From RPQK01 sp041946865 (lineage in GTDB: Bacteria; Acidobacteriota; UBA6911; RPQK01), in assembly GCA_041946865.1 (NCBI GenBank), contig JBHGBF010000229.1, forward strand, positions 1 through 11,750: a stretch of 11,750 nucleotides of DNA. The letters run 5' to 3'. The notes below the pieces were generated by a model. It made no database searches. It was not told the DNA's origin and was given only the letters and a program-made list of their open reading frames with translations. How positions within the stretch are numbered: the stretch's first letter is position 1; each line of letters begins with the position of its first letter. Shown here piece by piece: positions 1 to 6,640 of this stretch. A program made the translations under genes and the position numbers.

Positions 1-59
1 GCTGCGCTTGCGGCTCTGTGGCGCTTTCGAGCCTCGCCGTACGAAAACTGAGGGGTTAC
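1..59 (-). mobile_element. Terminal part of MITE-like element, copy 1 (partial, cut by window start)
   Basis: These bases match the terminal part of the complete element at 3587-3775 and, as reverse complement, the element starting at 11535. The shared parts are the outer end CTGAGGGGTTAC (48-59), then inward the A-run, the CGCCGTACG block and the GGCTCTGTGGCGC block. The element ends at position 59. The next eight bases (60-67, TTCTCATC) should therefore be one half of its target-site duplication, with the other half upstream of the window. It carries no coding capacity. Strand is given relative to copy 3. Confidence 0.75.
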
Positions 60-202
60 TTCTCATCCACAGCGGCTTTGAGCCACTCCCGTAAACGCCC
101 AACCTTGACAGCAAAGCATAGTACGTTCGGGACTGCCCGAAGTTTGTCTCCGCGATAATCCATCGGAGGTCTAGCACCCCGGTTTGTTATCATGGTCGTA
201 CT

Positions 203-1384
203 ATGAAAGACGCCTATATTCTCTCGGCTTGCCGGACTCCTATCGGGAAATACCTGGGGGCCTTGAGCTCATTTTCCGCTACCCAGCTCGGGACGGTGGT
301 CGTCAAGGAGGCCCTGCAGAGGTCGGGTCTGGACGCCGCCCGGGTGGATGAGGTGGTCATGGGCAATGTCCTGTCGGCCGGCCTGGGACAGAACCCGGCG
401 CGCCAGGCGGCTTTGAGGGCTGGCCTGCCGGTGAACGTTTCGGCGCTTACCATCAACAAGGTCTGCGGTTCGGGGCTGAAAGCGGTCGGGCTTGCCGCCC
501 AGGGGATAAGGCTGGGAGAGACGAGCGTCGTGATCGCGGGCGGGATGGAAAGCATGAGTAACGCTCCGTACCTGCTCTTCAAGGCGCGAACCGGCTACCG
601 GATGGGGAATGGCGAGCTTGTCGATTCCATGATCCACGACGGACTCTGGGATGCGTACGAGAATTATCATATGGGCTGCACCGCGGAGCTTGTGTCCCGT
701 AAGTACAACGTATCGCGCGAGGCCCAGGACCAGTACGCCTGCCAGTCTCAGAAGCGTGCCGTGATGGCCATGCGCGAGGGCCGCTTTGATGCGGAGATCG
801 TCCCGGTTGTGGTCCCCCAGAAGCGCGGCGAACCGGTCCGGATCGTCAAAGACGAGGGACCGCGGGAAGACGCCTCGCTGGAAGCGTTCGCCAAACTGAA
901 GCCGGCGTTTGACGAAGCTGGGAGCGTAACCGCCGGCAACGCCTCGCAACTGAGTGACGGGGCAGCCGCATTGACCGTCGTCTCGGAGGACATCGTGAAT
1001 CGGAGCGGGAAGCAGCCGATGGCCCGCATCGTGGCGTTTGCGACGAGCGGGGTGGAACCGGCTATGGTTATGATGGCGCCCGTCCAGGCGATTCGTGCCG
1101 TCATGAACAAAGCAGCCTGGCGTGATGAGGACGTTGACCTCTACGAGGTCAATGAAGCCTTTGCGGCTCAGTCTGTCGCGCTATGCCGGGAAGTTCCGCT
1201 CGACGTCTCGCGACTGAACGTCAACGGCGGAGGTATCGCCTTGGGACACCCAATCGGCGCCAGCGGCGCCCGTGTTCTGACGACACTCCTGTACGCGCTC
1301 AAACAGCGCAACGGCAAGAAGGGGATCGCCAGCCTGTGCCTGGGCGGCGGCAATGCGGTGGCGATGGCGGTGGAGATGGTGTAA
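203..1384 (+). CDS. atoB: Acetyl-CoA acetyltransferase (thiolase)
   Basis: This cytosolic enzyme reversibly condenses two acetyl-CoA into acetoacetyl-CoA, or splits 3-ketoacyl-CoA in beta-oxidation. At 393 residues it has normal family length. The nucleophile is C88 in NKVCGSGLKA, the active-site histidine is H349 in GGGIALGHPIGASGAR, and the second catalytic cysteine is C379 in CLGGG. The GNVLSAGLGQNPARQAA segment near residues 54-70 is typical of the AtoB/PhaA group. After CLGGG the protein reads NAV, where most relatives have a glycine after one further residue. The ATG at 203 is the only plausible in-frame start; the nearest GGAGG (165-169) is 33 nt away, too far to serve it, so initiation may be leaderless. 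3-Hydroxybutyryl-CoA dehydrogenase follows 62 nt later on the same strand, so the two probably form an operon for acetoacetyl-CoA metabolism (butanoate, PHB or fatty-acid breakdown). The direction of flux cannot be told from sequence. Confidence 0.95.
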   Translation: MKDAYILSACRTPIGKYLGALSSFSATQLGTVVVKEALQRSGLDAARVDEVVMGNVLSAGLGQNPARQAALRAGLPVNVSALTINKVCGSGLKAVGLAAQGIRLGETSVVIAGGMESMSNAPYLLFKARTGYRMGNGELVDSMIHDGLWDAYENYHMGCTAELVSRKYNVSREAQDQYACQSQKRAVMAMREGRFDAEIVPVVVPQKRGEPVRIVKDEGPREDASLEAFAKLKPAFDEAGSVTAGNASQLSDGAAALTVVSEDIVNRSGKQPMARIVAFATSGVEPAMVMMAPVQAIRAVMNKAAWRDEDVDLYEVNEAFAAQSVALCREVPLDVSRLNVNGGGIALGHPIGASGARVLTTLLYALKQRNGKKGIASLCLGGGNAVAMAVEMV

Positions 1385-1446
1385 GCGAATTTTCCTTCGT
1401 AGATTTTTCGGCTCGAGCGTAATTGTAAGGGGGAGACAAAAAGGTC

Positions 1447-2295
1447 ATGAAGATCGGGGTTGTTGGGGCCGGCACGATGGGGAACGGGATTGCGCAGGTC
1501 GCTGCCTTTGCCGGCCATAGCGTGATACTTCGCGACGTTTCAACGGAATTCGTGGAAAAAGGCCTGCAGACGATCCGCGGCAGCTTGAGGAAGATCCTGG
1601 ACAAGATGGAGGTCCCGGATCGTGAGGAACGATACACGCAGACGCTGGGCCGAATCACGCCCGCGACGGCCTGGAAAAGCCTGGCCGAATGCGAGTTTCT
1701 GATCGAGGCCGTCTTCGAAGACTTTGCCACGAAGCGTGAGGTTTTCCAGAACCTGGAAGGTCTGTGCGGCGAAAGCGCCGTTCTGGCCAGCAATACCTCC
1801 TCGATATCAATTACCAGACTGGCCGCCGGGCTGAAAAAGCCGGACAGGCTGATCGGGATGCATTTCATGAACCCGGTTCCGCTCATGAAGCTGGTGGAGA
1901 TTGTCCGCGGGCTAGCGACCAGCGGGGAGACCTACGAGAAAACCCGTGCCTTGGCGGTCGAGCTCGGGAAGACCCCGGTGGAAGTTCGCGATTTCCCAGG
2001 CTTCGTTTCCAACCGCGTGTTGATGCCCATGATCAACGAGGCCGTTTTCGCCCTCATGGAGGGGGTTGCAGAACCGGAGGCCATTGATCAGGTCATGAAA
2101 CTGGGGATGAACCACCCGATGGGGCCCCTGCGCCTCGCCGATCTTATCGGCCTGGATGTCTGCCTCAGTATCATGAATGTTCTCTATGACGGGTTTAAAG
2201 ATCCCAAGTACCGCCCCTGCCCGCTCCTGCGCCAGATGGTTGACGCCGGGTGGCTGGGTCGCAAAACCGGCAAAGGATTCTACGATTACAGATGA
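1447..2295 (+). CDS. hbd: 3-hydroxybutyryl-CoA dehydrogenase
   Basis: It interconverts acetoacetyl-CoA and (S)-3-hydroxybutyryl-CoA with a nicotinamide cofactor in the cytosol, the step after the upstream thiolase. Its 282 residues are the usual length for the single-function Hbd/PaaH family. The Rossmann motif GAGTMG is at residues 7-12, and the acidic D30 at the end of the second strand favours NAD. Catalytic residues are S118 (SNTSS), H139 (GMHFMNPVP), E151 and N189 (FVSNR). The C-terminus carries the family signature VDAGWLGRKTGKGFYDY. An AAGGGGGAG ribosome binding site lies 11 nt before the ATG. recA starts 83 nt downstream on the same strand with no clear promoter between them. Substrate chain length is inferred from the family, not shown. 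Confidence 0.95.
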   Translation: MKIGVVGAGTMGNGIAQVAAFAGHSVILRDVSTEFVEKGLQTIRGSLRKILDKMEVPDREERYTQTLGRITPATAWKSLAECEFLIEAVFEDFATKREVFQNLEGLCGESAVLASNTSSISITRLAAGLKKPDRLIGMHFMNPVPLMKLVEIVRGLATSGETYEKTRALAVELGKTPVEVRDFPGFVSNRVLMPMINEAVFALMEGVAEPEAIDQVMKLGMNHPMGPLRLADLIGLDVCLSIMNVLYDGFKDPKYRPCPLLRQMVDAGWLGRKTGKGFYDYR

Positions 2296-2378
2296 TTCAG
2301 AACCGCAGGCGTTGGCGCGCGGATGACAGCCAGAGCGCCGTTGAAGCGGGCAGCGTGCGGGCTGAGGGGAGAGAGACG

Positions 2379-3407
2379 ATGAGCGAGGACCAGAATAGAA
2401 AGCGGGCCATCGAAATGGCCCTGACACAGATCGAAAGGCAGTTTGGAAAAGGATCGATCATGAGGCTGGGGGACCGGACGGGAGTTGCGGTCTCTGTCAT
2501 TCCTTCCGGCTCGCTGTCCCTGGATGCGGCGCTCGGAGTCGGCGGGCTTCCACGCGGCCGCGTCATTGAGGTGTACGGGCCCGAATCGAGCGGCAAGACC
2601 ACGATCGCACTGCACGCCATCGCGGAAGCCCAGAGGGCCGGCGGCAGCGCCGCTTTCATCGACGCGGAGCACGCGATGGACGCGGAATACGCGCGGCACC
2701 TGGGCGTTGATATCGACGACTTGCTCGTTTCCCAGCCGGACAACGGAGAACAAGCCCTGGAAATAGCCGAGATGCTGGTCAGAAGCGGGGCTATTGACAT
2801 CCTGGTGGTTGATTCCGTCGCGGCCCTCGTTCCCAAGGCGGAACTGGAGGGCGAGATGGGCGATTCCCACGTGGGGCTTCAGGCACGCCTGATGTCGCAG
2901 GCCCTGCGCAAGCTCACCGGGATTGTCTCAAAGTCGAACACCTGCCTGATCTTCATTAACCAGATTCGGGAGAAGATCGGCGTCATGTTCGGGAATCCCG
3001 AGACCACGACCGGTGGCCGAGCCCTGAAGTTCTATTCCTCAGTCCGCCTCGAGATCAGACGCGTGGCGAGCATCAAGGAAGGCGAAAATAACGTCGGCAA
3101 CCGGACCAAGGTGAAAGTCGTGAAAAACAAACTAGCGCCTCCTTTCAAGGAAGCCGAATTCGACATCACCTTCGGGGTCGGCATCTCACGTGAAGGAGAA
3201 CTGCTCGATCTGGCGGTCGAACACAAGATTGTCGAGAAGAGCGGATCCTGGTTCTCCTACGGACAGGAACGGCTGGGGCAGGGACGGGAGGCGGCCAAGC
3301 AATTCCTGCGGGACAACTCGAGCACAGCCGCCGAGATCACCCAGAAGGTGAGGATGGCGCTCGGGCTGATTCGGCCCTTGCAGAAAGTGGAAGCAGCGGG
3401 TAAGTAG
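2379..3407 (+). CDS. recA: Recombinase RecA
   Basis: RecA forms filaments on single-stranded DNA, drives homologous strand exchange, and triggers LexA self-cleavage in the SOS response. I chose the ATG at 2379 because it follows a purine-rich GAGGGGAGAG ribosome site and gives MSEDQNRKRAIEMAL, the normal RecA N-terminus, at 342 residues. The open frame extends back to 2250, but that part overlaps hbd and lacks RecA features. Visible elements are Walker A GPESSGKT (67-74), catalytic E97, Walker B ILVVDS (141-146), the L1 loop near 157-166, and the NQIREKIGVMFGNPETT segment (194-210), which covers the Q195 switch and loop L2. The usual acidic C-terminal tail is short here. I saw no LexA box of the CTGT-N8-ACAG or GAAC-N4-GTTC type in the 83 nt upstream, so transcription may come from the thiolase-hbd unit or from an unrecognised promoter. 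Confidence 0.98.
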   Translation: MSEDQNRKRAIEMALTQIERQFGKGSIMRLGDRTGVAVSVIPSGSLSLDAALGVGGLPRGRVIEVYGPESSGKTTIALHAIAEAQRAGGSAAFIDAEHAMDAEYARHLGVDIDDLLVSQPDNGEQALEIAEMLVRSGAIDILVVDSVAALVPKAELEGEMGDSHVGLQARLMSQALRKLTGIVSKSNTCLIFINQIREKIGVMFGNPETTTGGRALKFYSSVRLEIRRVASIKEGENNVGNRTKVKVVKNKLAPPFKEAEFDITFGVGISREGELLDLAVEHKIVEKSGSWFSYGQERLGQGREAAKQFLRDNSSTAAEITQKVRMALGLIRPLQKVEAAGK

Positions 3408-3413
3408 TCCCGC

Positions 3414-3541
3414 TGCCGCGGATCGTCGTGCCGCGGATCGTCGCGGAGTCCCGCGGATCGGCGTGGATGAATTTGTGGATCGGCGTGCCGCGGATCGTCG
3501 TGCCGCGGATCGTCGCGGAGTCCCGCGGATCGGCGTGGATG
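3414..3541 (+). repeat. Tandem direct repeat, two 56-bp copies with period 72
   Basis: Bases 3414-3469 recur identically at 3486-3541, separated by 16 bp. Each copy is built from a smaller module, CCGCGGATCG, starting at 3416, 3431, 3451, 3488, 3503 and 3523, so the internal spacings are 15, 20, 37, 15 and 20. The module contains the CCGCGG palindrome. The period is a multiple of three, so an open frame persists on both strands, but the predicted peptides are low-complexity and I do not regard them as genes. The array starts 7 nt after the recA stop codon. Confidence 0.9.
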
Positions 3542-3578
3542 GGTCTCGCCGCCGGGGGCGTCAAACGGGTTTGAATCG

Positions 3579-3586
3579 GAGTTGCT
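3579..3586. repeat. Target-site duplication, left copy
   Basis: GAGTTGCT directly abuts the left end of the element at 3587-3775 and is repeated exactly on its right side. Confidence 0.85.
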
Positions 3587-3775
3587 GCAACGCCTCAGTT
3601 TTCCTTACGGCGAGGCTCCGAAAGCGCCACAGAGCCGCAAGCGCAGCGCTTGCGGCTCTGTGGCGCCTGGCTGCCGTAACATTGACTCCAGTCGCCGTCT
3701 GCTGACGGTCCGCAAAAGGCGCTGCGCGGCTCTGTGGCGCTTTGGAGCCTCGCCGTAAGAAAACTGAGGGGTTAC
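3587..3775 (-). mobile_element. Complete MITE-like element, copy 2, with 8-bp target-site duplication
   Basis: This is a 189-bp element with long imperfect terminal inverted repeats of about 55 bp: 3587-3648 pairs with 3719-3775. The outer ends are GCAACGCCTCAG on the left and GTAACCCCTCAG on the right, read inward. The octamer GAGTTGCT sits immediately outside both ends, at 3579-3586 and 3776-3783, as an exact direct repeat, which is direct evidence of transposition. Inside is a 21-bp perfect hairpin (3624-3666) and a CTGACGGTCCGC segment shared with copy 3. There is no transposase, so it must be mobilised in trans. Ends beginning GTAA with 8-bp duplications are known for the IS66 family, which I propose as the likely source. 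Strand is given relative to copy 3. Confidence 0.88.
3624..3666. repeat. Perfect 21-bp palindrome with a single-base centre
   Basis: The arm 3624-3644 (GCGCCACAGAGCC then GCAAGCGC) is the exact reverse complement of 3646-3666, with only A3645 between them. Transcribed, it would form a very stable hairpin in the spacer downstream of recA. No T-run follows, so I do not call it an intrinsic terminator. It lies inside the element at 3587-3775 and pairs part of its left inverted repeat with interior sequence. Confidence 0.9.
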
Positions 3776-3783
3776 GAGTTGCT
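3776..3783. repeat. Target-site duplication, right copy
   Basis: GAGTTGCT directly abuts the right end of the element at 3587-3775 and matches the left flank in all eight bases. Confidence 0.85.
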
Positions 3784-3818
3784 CGATTACCGGCTTCCTT
3801 TTCCGCGCCGTTCCGCGG

Positions 3819-3824
3819 TAAGAT
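3819..3824 (+). promoter_or_regulatory. Possible -10 box for tRNA-Gln
   Basis: TAAGAT resembles a sigma-70 -10 element and lies 15 bp before the mature 5' end of the tRNA, which suits a start site near 3831. The sequence where a -35 box should lie (3795-3801) is a poor match. The call rests on position plus one hexamer. Confidence 0.3.
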
Positions 3825-3839
3825 TTTCTCTCAACCTTT

Positions 3840-3913
3840 TCGGGGGTCGTCCAACGGTAGGACAGCGGCCTTTGGAGCCGCTGATCCAGGTTCGAATCCT
3901 GGCCCCCGAGCCA
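3840..3913 (+). tRNA. tRNA-Gln (anticodon TTG)
   Basis: The cloverleaf can be folded by hand. The acceptor stem TCGGGGG (3840-3846) pairs with CCCCCGA (3903-3909). The D stem is GTCC/GGAC around a short AACGGTA loop. The anticodon stem is GCGGC/GCCGC with loop CTTTGGA, giving anticodon TTG for CAA/CAG glutamine codons. The T stem is CCAGG/CCTGG around TTCGAAT. The discriminator base is G3910 and the CCA end is encoded (3911-3913). The weak first pair (T-A) and G discriminator also agree with tRNA-Gln. Only 13 nt separate it from the mutM start codon, so the two are probably transcribed together. Confidence 0.97.
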
Positions 3914-3926
3914 GTTTCTTGTCCAA

Positions 3927-4832
3927 ATGCCAGAGCTTCCTGAAGTTGAAACCATCCGCCGGGGCCTGGAACCTCACCTCGTCGGCATGACTGTCCGATC
4001 CCTCATCGTGACGGATCAGAAAGTCCTGGACCGGTCGGCGCAAAGAGGAAAACTCTCGAGTCTGGAGGGACAGCGGATCGACACCGTCACCCGCCGGGGC
4101 AAGTACCTGGTGCTTGGCTTCGAACGCCACTATCTGATCTTTCATCTCGGCATGACCGGCCAGTTGACGTTGCGCGATCCGCGGCGTGCCGATGCCGCCT
4201 CTTTCGAGCGTACGGTGACGGGGCTGGAATGGTGCGAGCAACACTCGCCTGACCGCCACACTCACGTTCACATTCTCTTCGAAGACGGCCGCCAGCTCCT
4301 GTTCCGCGACGTCCGGAAGTTCGGGCGGGTCTACGTGCTCAAACGGACCTCGAAACGGGCTTCGAAGGAGCTGCCTGCCTTCTTTGAAATCCATCATCTG
4401 GGCCTTGAGCCGTTCACCTCGGACTATAACCTCAAGGCTTTTCTGGCCCGATTCAGAAACCGCACCCTTCGCGTTAAATCGCTTCTTCTGAATCAGGCTT
4501 TCGTGGCGGGTATAGGCAATATTTACGCGGACGAAGCTTTGTTTGAAGCAGGACTGCACCCGGCGCGCAAGGCCTCGAGCCTTCGGACAGGCGAGAAGGA
4601 ACGTCTGTTTCACGCGATCCAGACGGTTCTCGAGCGGGGCATCGAATTCGGCGGGACCTCGTTCCGGGACTTTGTGGACAGCAACGGCGAAAGAGGCAAG
4701 AACCAGGAAGAGCTGTACGTCTACGGCCGTGAAGGGGAGCCGTGCCTGAGGTGCGGGTCTGCGATTGTGAGAACGGTGATCAGCCAGCGCGGCACTCACT
4801 TCTGCCCCAGCTGTCAGCCCCAGGCTACCTGA
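3927..4832 (+). CDS. mutM: Formamidopyrimidine-DNA glycosylase (MutM/Fpg)
   Basis: This base-excision repair enzyme removes 8-oxoguanine and formamidopyrimidines and cuts the abasic strand by beta,delta-elimination. After Met removal the N-terminal P2 is the nucleophile and E3 the acid (MPELPEVET). K59 in RRGKYLV is the conserved beta-hairpin lysine and M76 in HLGMTG the likely helix-probing residue. The helix-two-turn-helix lies near 186-212 with N198 in GIGNIYADE. A C-terminal zinc finger uses C273, C276, C293 and C296, with R288 in its loop. The finger and the PELPEVETIRRG start favour MutM over Nei. At 301 residues it is about 30 longer than E. coli MutM. The extra residues are near 88-110 (before HTHVHILF) and 138-152. 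No Shine-Dalgarno precedes the start, and the ATG is 13 nt after the tRNA CCA. Its end overlaps the convergent sppA by 8 bp. Confidence 0.96.
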   Translation: MPELPEVETIRRGLEPHLVGMTVRSLIVTDQKVLDRSAQRGKLSSLEGQRIDTVTRRGKYLVLGFERHYLIFHLGMTGQLTLRDPRRADAASFERTVTGLEWCEQHSPDRHTHVHILFEDGRQLLFRDVRKFGRVYVLKRTSKRASKELPAFFEIHHLGLEPFTSDYNLKAFLARFRNRTLRVKSLLLNQAFVAGIGNIYADEALFEAGLHPARKASSLRTGEKERLFHAIQTVLERGIEFGGTSFRDFVDSNGERGKNQEELYVYGREGEPCLRCGSAIVRTVISQRGTHFCPSCQPQAT

Positions 4833-6555
4833 ACTTAATGTCCGGGGCCAGGAGCCAGGGGCTGGGGATGCTCAGGGAAGCCGCCTCGGCCTCGATCCAG
4901 GCTTTAAGCTGGCCGATTTTCGGCGACTTTATCGGGAGCAGGTCCCCGCTTGACAAGGATTCCCACAAGGTCTTTGGCCGCGGGTAAAGGACCAGCTCAA
5001 GCTTTTCGTCCTTGCCCAGTTTGAGGGCCTTCCTCATCTCCTCCACCGCCTTGGCCACCCCGCCGATCTCATCAACGAGGCCGGTGGCCTTGGCCTGCGT
5101 CCCCGTATAGACGCGTCCGTGGGCTTTCGGCTCCATCACCTCATATGTCAGGCCGCGCGACTTGGCGGCCTTGCTCACGAAAGTCTCGTAGACGTCGGTC
5201 ATCCAGTCCTCGAGCTGCTTTCGCTGTTCGGGAGTCAGCGAATCGCTGAGCGAGAAAATGTCGGCGTTCGGTGAAATCTTAATCTGCTCGACGTCCATGC
5301 CGATCCAGTCGTAGAAGCCGCTCAGGTCGAATTTGCCGAAAATGACGCCGATCGACCCGGTTATCGTGGAGGGCTGGCTGAGAATGCGGCGGGCGTTCAT
5401 CGAGATGTAGTAGCCGCCGGACGCCGCAACGCCGGACATTGAAACGATAACAGGTTTCCCCTGTTTTTCGAGCATCCTGACCTCGTCCCAGACCATCTCG
5501 GATCCGACTACCGACCCGCCTGGACTGTTCACCCGCAGGATCAGACCCTTGACCGACTTGTCTTCCCGGAGCCGCCTGAGCAGCGTGGTGACGCTGTTCC
5601 CCCCCACAATGCCGCTGAATTCCTCTGACGTGCCGGACGTAATGACGCCCTGGGTGGCCACGAACGCGACTTTGTTGCTGCTGGTCACTTCGTAACGATG
5701 TTCGGCTGCTTCTCGATATTTTTCGGTGCTGATGCCCTTATAGATCTTCTTCTTGCCTTCGGTGACGAACTTCAGGCTGTCGCGCACTTCATGCTTGTAC
5801 CCGAGCCTGTCCACGAGTTTTTCGTGAAGCGCCACATCATCCTCGATGATGCCTTCGGCCATCAGTTGCCGGAGTCGGTCGGGGCTGATCTTCCTCTCTG
5901 ACGACACAGTCAGCACAAAACGGTCCTCCAGGTCCCGAACAATCGATTCGAGCATGGCCCGGTATTCGGGAGTCATGCGCGTCCTCGTGTACGTCCCGGG
6001 GTTCTTGTATTCCTTGAACTCGATAAACTCTGGTTTGACCTTAAGCTTGTCCAACGTGCCTTTGTAGAAACTGACTTCGGCCAGAAGGCCGTTGACCAGC
6101 AGGCCGGTTCCTGGATTCAAGGTGATGGAGTTACAGGCAGACGCCAGATACATTTCCGCTTCCCCGACGATATCCAGGGCCAGGAACGCGTGTACCGGCT
6201 TCTTCGATTTGCGAAATCCTTTGATCTGATCGCGTATTTCCTCGATCTCGGCAAAGCTCATCGAAAGCGACTGGATTTCCAGATAGACAGCTCTGATCCG
6301 GTCGTCTTTGGCCGCGTACTCAAAGGCTTGTTTGAGCCCAAAAAGGCTGGTCATTCCCGGCTGCAGCAATTGAACAAGTGCATTGGTCGGGGGGACCTCG
6401 GGCACCGAACCGGACACTACGACTTCCAGCACGGTTCCCTCCGCGATCGGAGCCGGCTGTTCCAGTGACCAGAAGAGGAAGATCACGGCGGCGACGACTA
6501 TGAGGAACAGCACCACGAGGCCAAGCACCACAAACAAGAGGGTCCGTCCGCTCAT
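4825..6555 (-). CDS. sppA: Signal peptide peptidase SppA, 67K type
   Basis: A membrane-anchored serine protease that degrades signal peptides left after secretion. It is 576 residues long, the two-domain form found mainly in Gram-negative bacteria. A single transmembrane segment spans about residues 5-29 with few charges before it, so the bulk should face the periplasm. The catalytic dyad is split between the domains: the lysine is probably K184 in FKEYKNPGTYTRT, and the nucleophile is S379 in SGVAASGGYY. The C-terminal domain also shows VNSPGGSVVGSE (342-353), STITGSIGVIFGK (396-408) and RVYTGTQAKATGLVDEIGG (481-499). A TAGGAG ribosome site lies about 10 nt before the ATG. It is divergent from the dehydrogenase at 6641 and convergent with mutM. 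Confidence 0.95.
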   Translation of the reverse strand: MSGRTLLFVVLGLVVLFLIVVAAVIFLFWSLEQPAPIAEGTVLEVVVSGSVPEVPPTNALVQLLQPGMTSLFGLKQAFEYAAKDDRIRAVYLEIQSLSMSFAEIEEIRDQIKGFRKSKKPVHAFLALDIVGEAEMYLASACNSITLNPGTGLLVNGLLAEVSFYKGTLDKLKVKPEFIEFKEYKNPGTYTRTRMTPEYRAMLESIVRDLEDRFVLTVSSERKISPDRLRQLMAEGIIEDDVALHEKLVDRLGYKHEVRDSLKFVTEGKKKIYKGISTEKYREAAEHRYEVTSSNKVAFVATQGVITSGTSEEFSGIVGGNSVTTLLRRLREDKSVKGLILRVNSPGGSVVGSEMVWDEVRMLEKQGKPVIVSMSGVAASGGYYISMNARRILSQPSTITGSIGVIFGKFDLSGFYDWIGMDVEQIKISPNADIFSLSDSLTPEQRKQLEDWMTDVYETFVSKAAKSRGLTYEVMEPKAHGRVYTGTQAKATGLVDEIGGVAKAVEEMRKALKLGKDEKLELVLYPRPKTLWESLSSGDLLPIKSPKIGQLKAWIEAEAASLSIPSPWLLAPDIKFR

Positions 6556-6577
6556 TTCTTTGTTTTCTCCTACGACG

Positions 6578-6607
6578 ATTGTATGCTGCTGCTGTGCGGC
6601 AAGCCAA
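6578..6607 (-). promoter_or_regulatory. Candidate sigma-70 promoter of sppA
   Basis: Read on the minus strand, TTGGCT (6602-6607) and TACAAT (6578-6583) are separated by 18 bp. The -10 box matches consensus at five of six positions and the -35 at four. The predicted start near 6571 leaves a leader of about 16 nt that still includes the TAGGAG ribosome site. Confidence 0.45.
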
Positions 6608-6640
6608 GTAAGATAGAACGGTTACGGTTCGGAGGAGGCA

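Noticed and set aside
105..159. TTGACA (105-110) and GATAAT (154-159) upstream of the thiolase, considered as promoter boxes
   Set aside because: They are 43 bp apart, and neither has a suitably spaced partner.
56..163. Minus-strand ORF of 35 codons (45 with an earlier ATG) whose stop codon TAA comes from the end of element copy 1
   Set aside because: There is no ribosome site or recognisable domain and the length is within chance. It may be the tail of a gene cut by the element, but nothing supports that directly.
3414..3541. Considered as a CRISPR array
   Set aside because: There are only two long units separated by one 16-bp spacer, the units contain internal repeats, and there are no cas genes nearby.
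3463..3705. Plus-strand ORF across the tandem repeat and element copy 2
   Set aside because: It is an Arg/Ala-rich low-complexity translation of repeats, kept open by the 72-bp period, and it ends inside the mobile element.
3605..3955. Minus-strand ORF covering the element and tRNA-Gln
   Set aside because: It reads antisense through a clear tRNA and through inverted repeats, with no protein family recognised.
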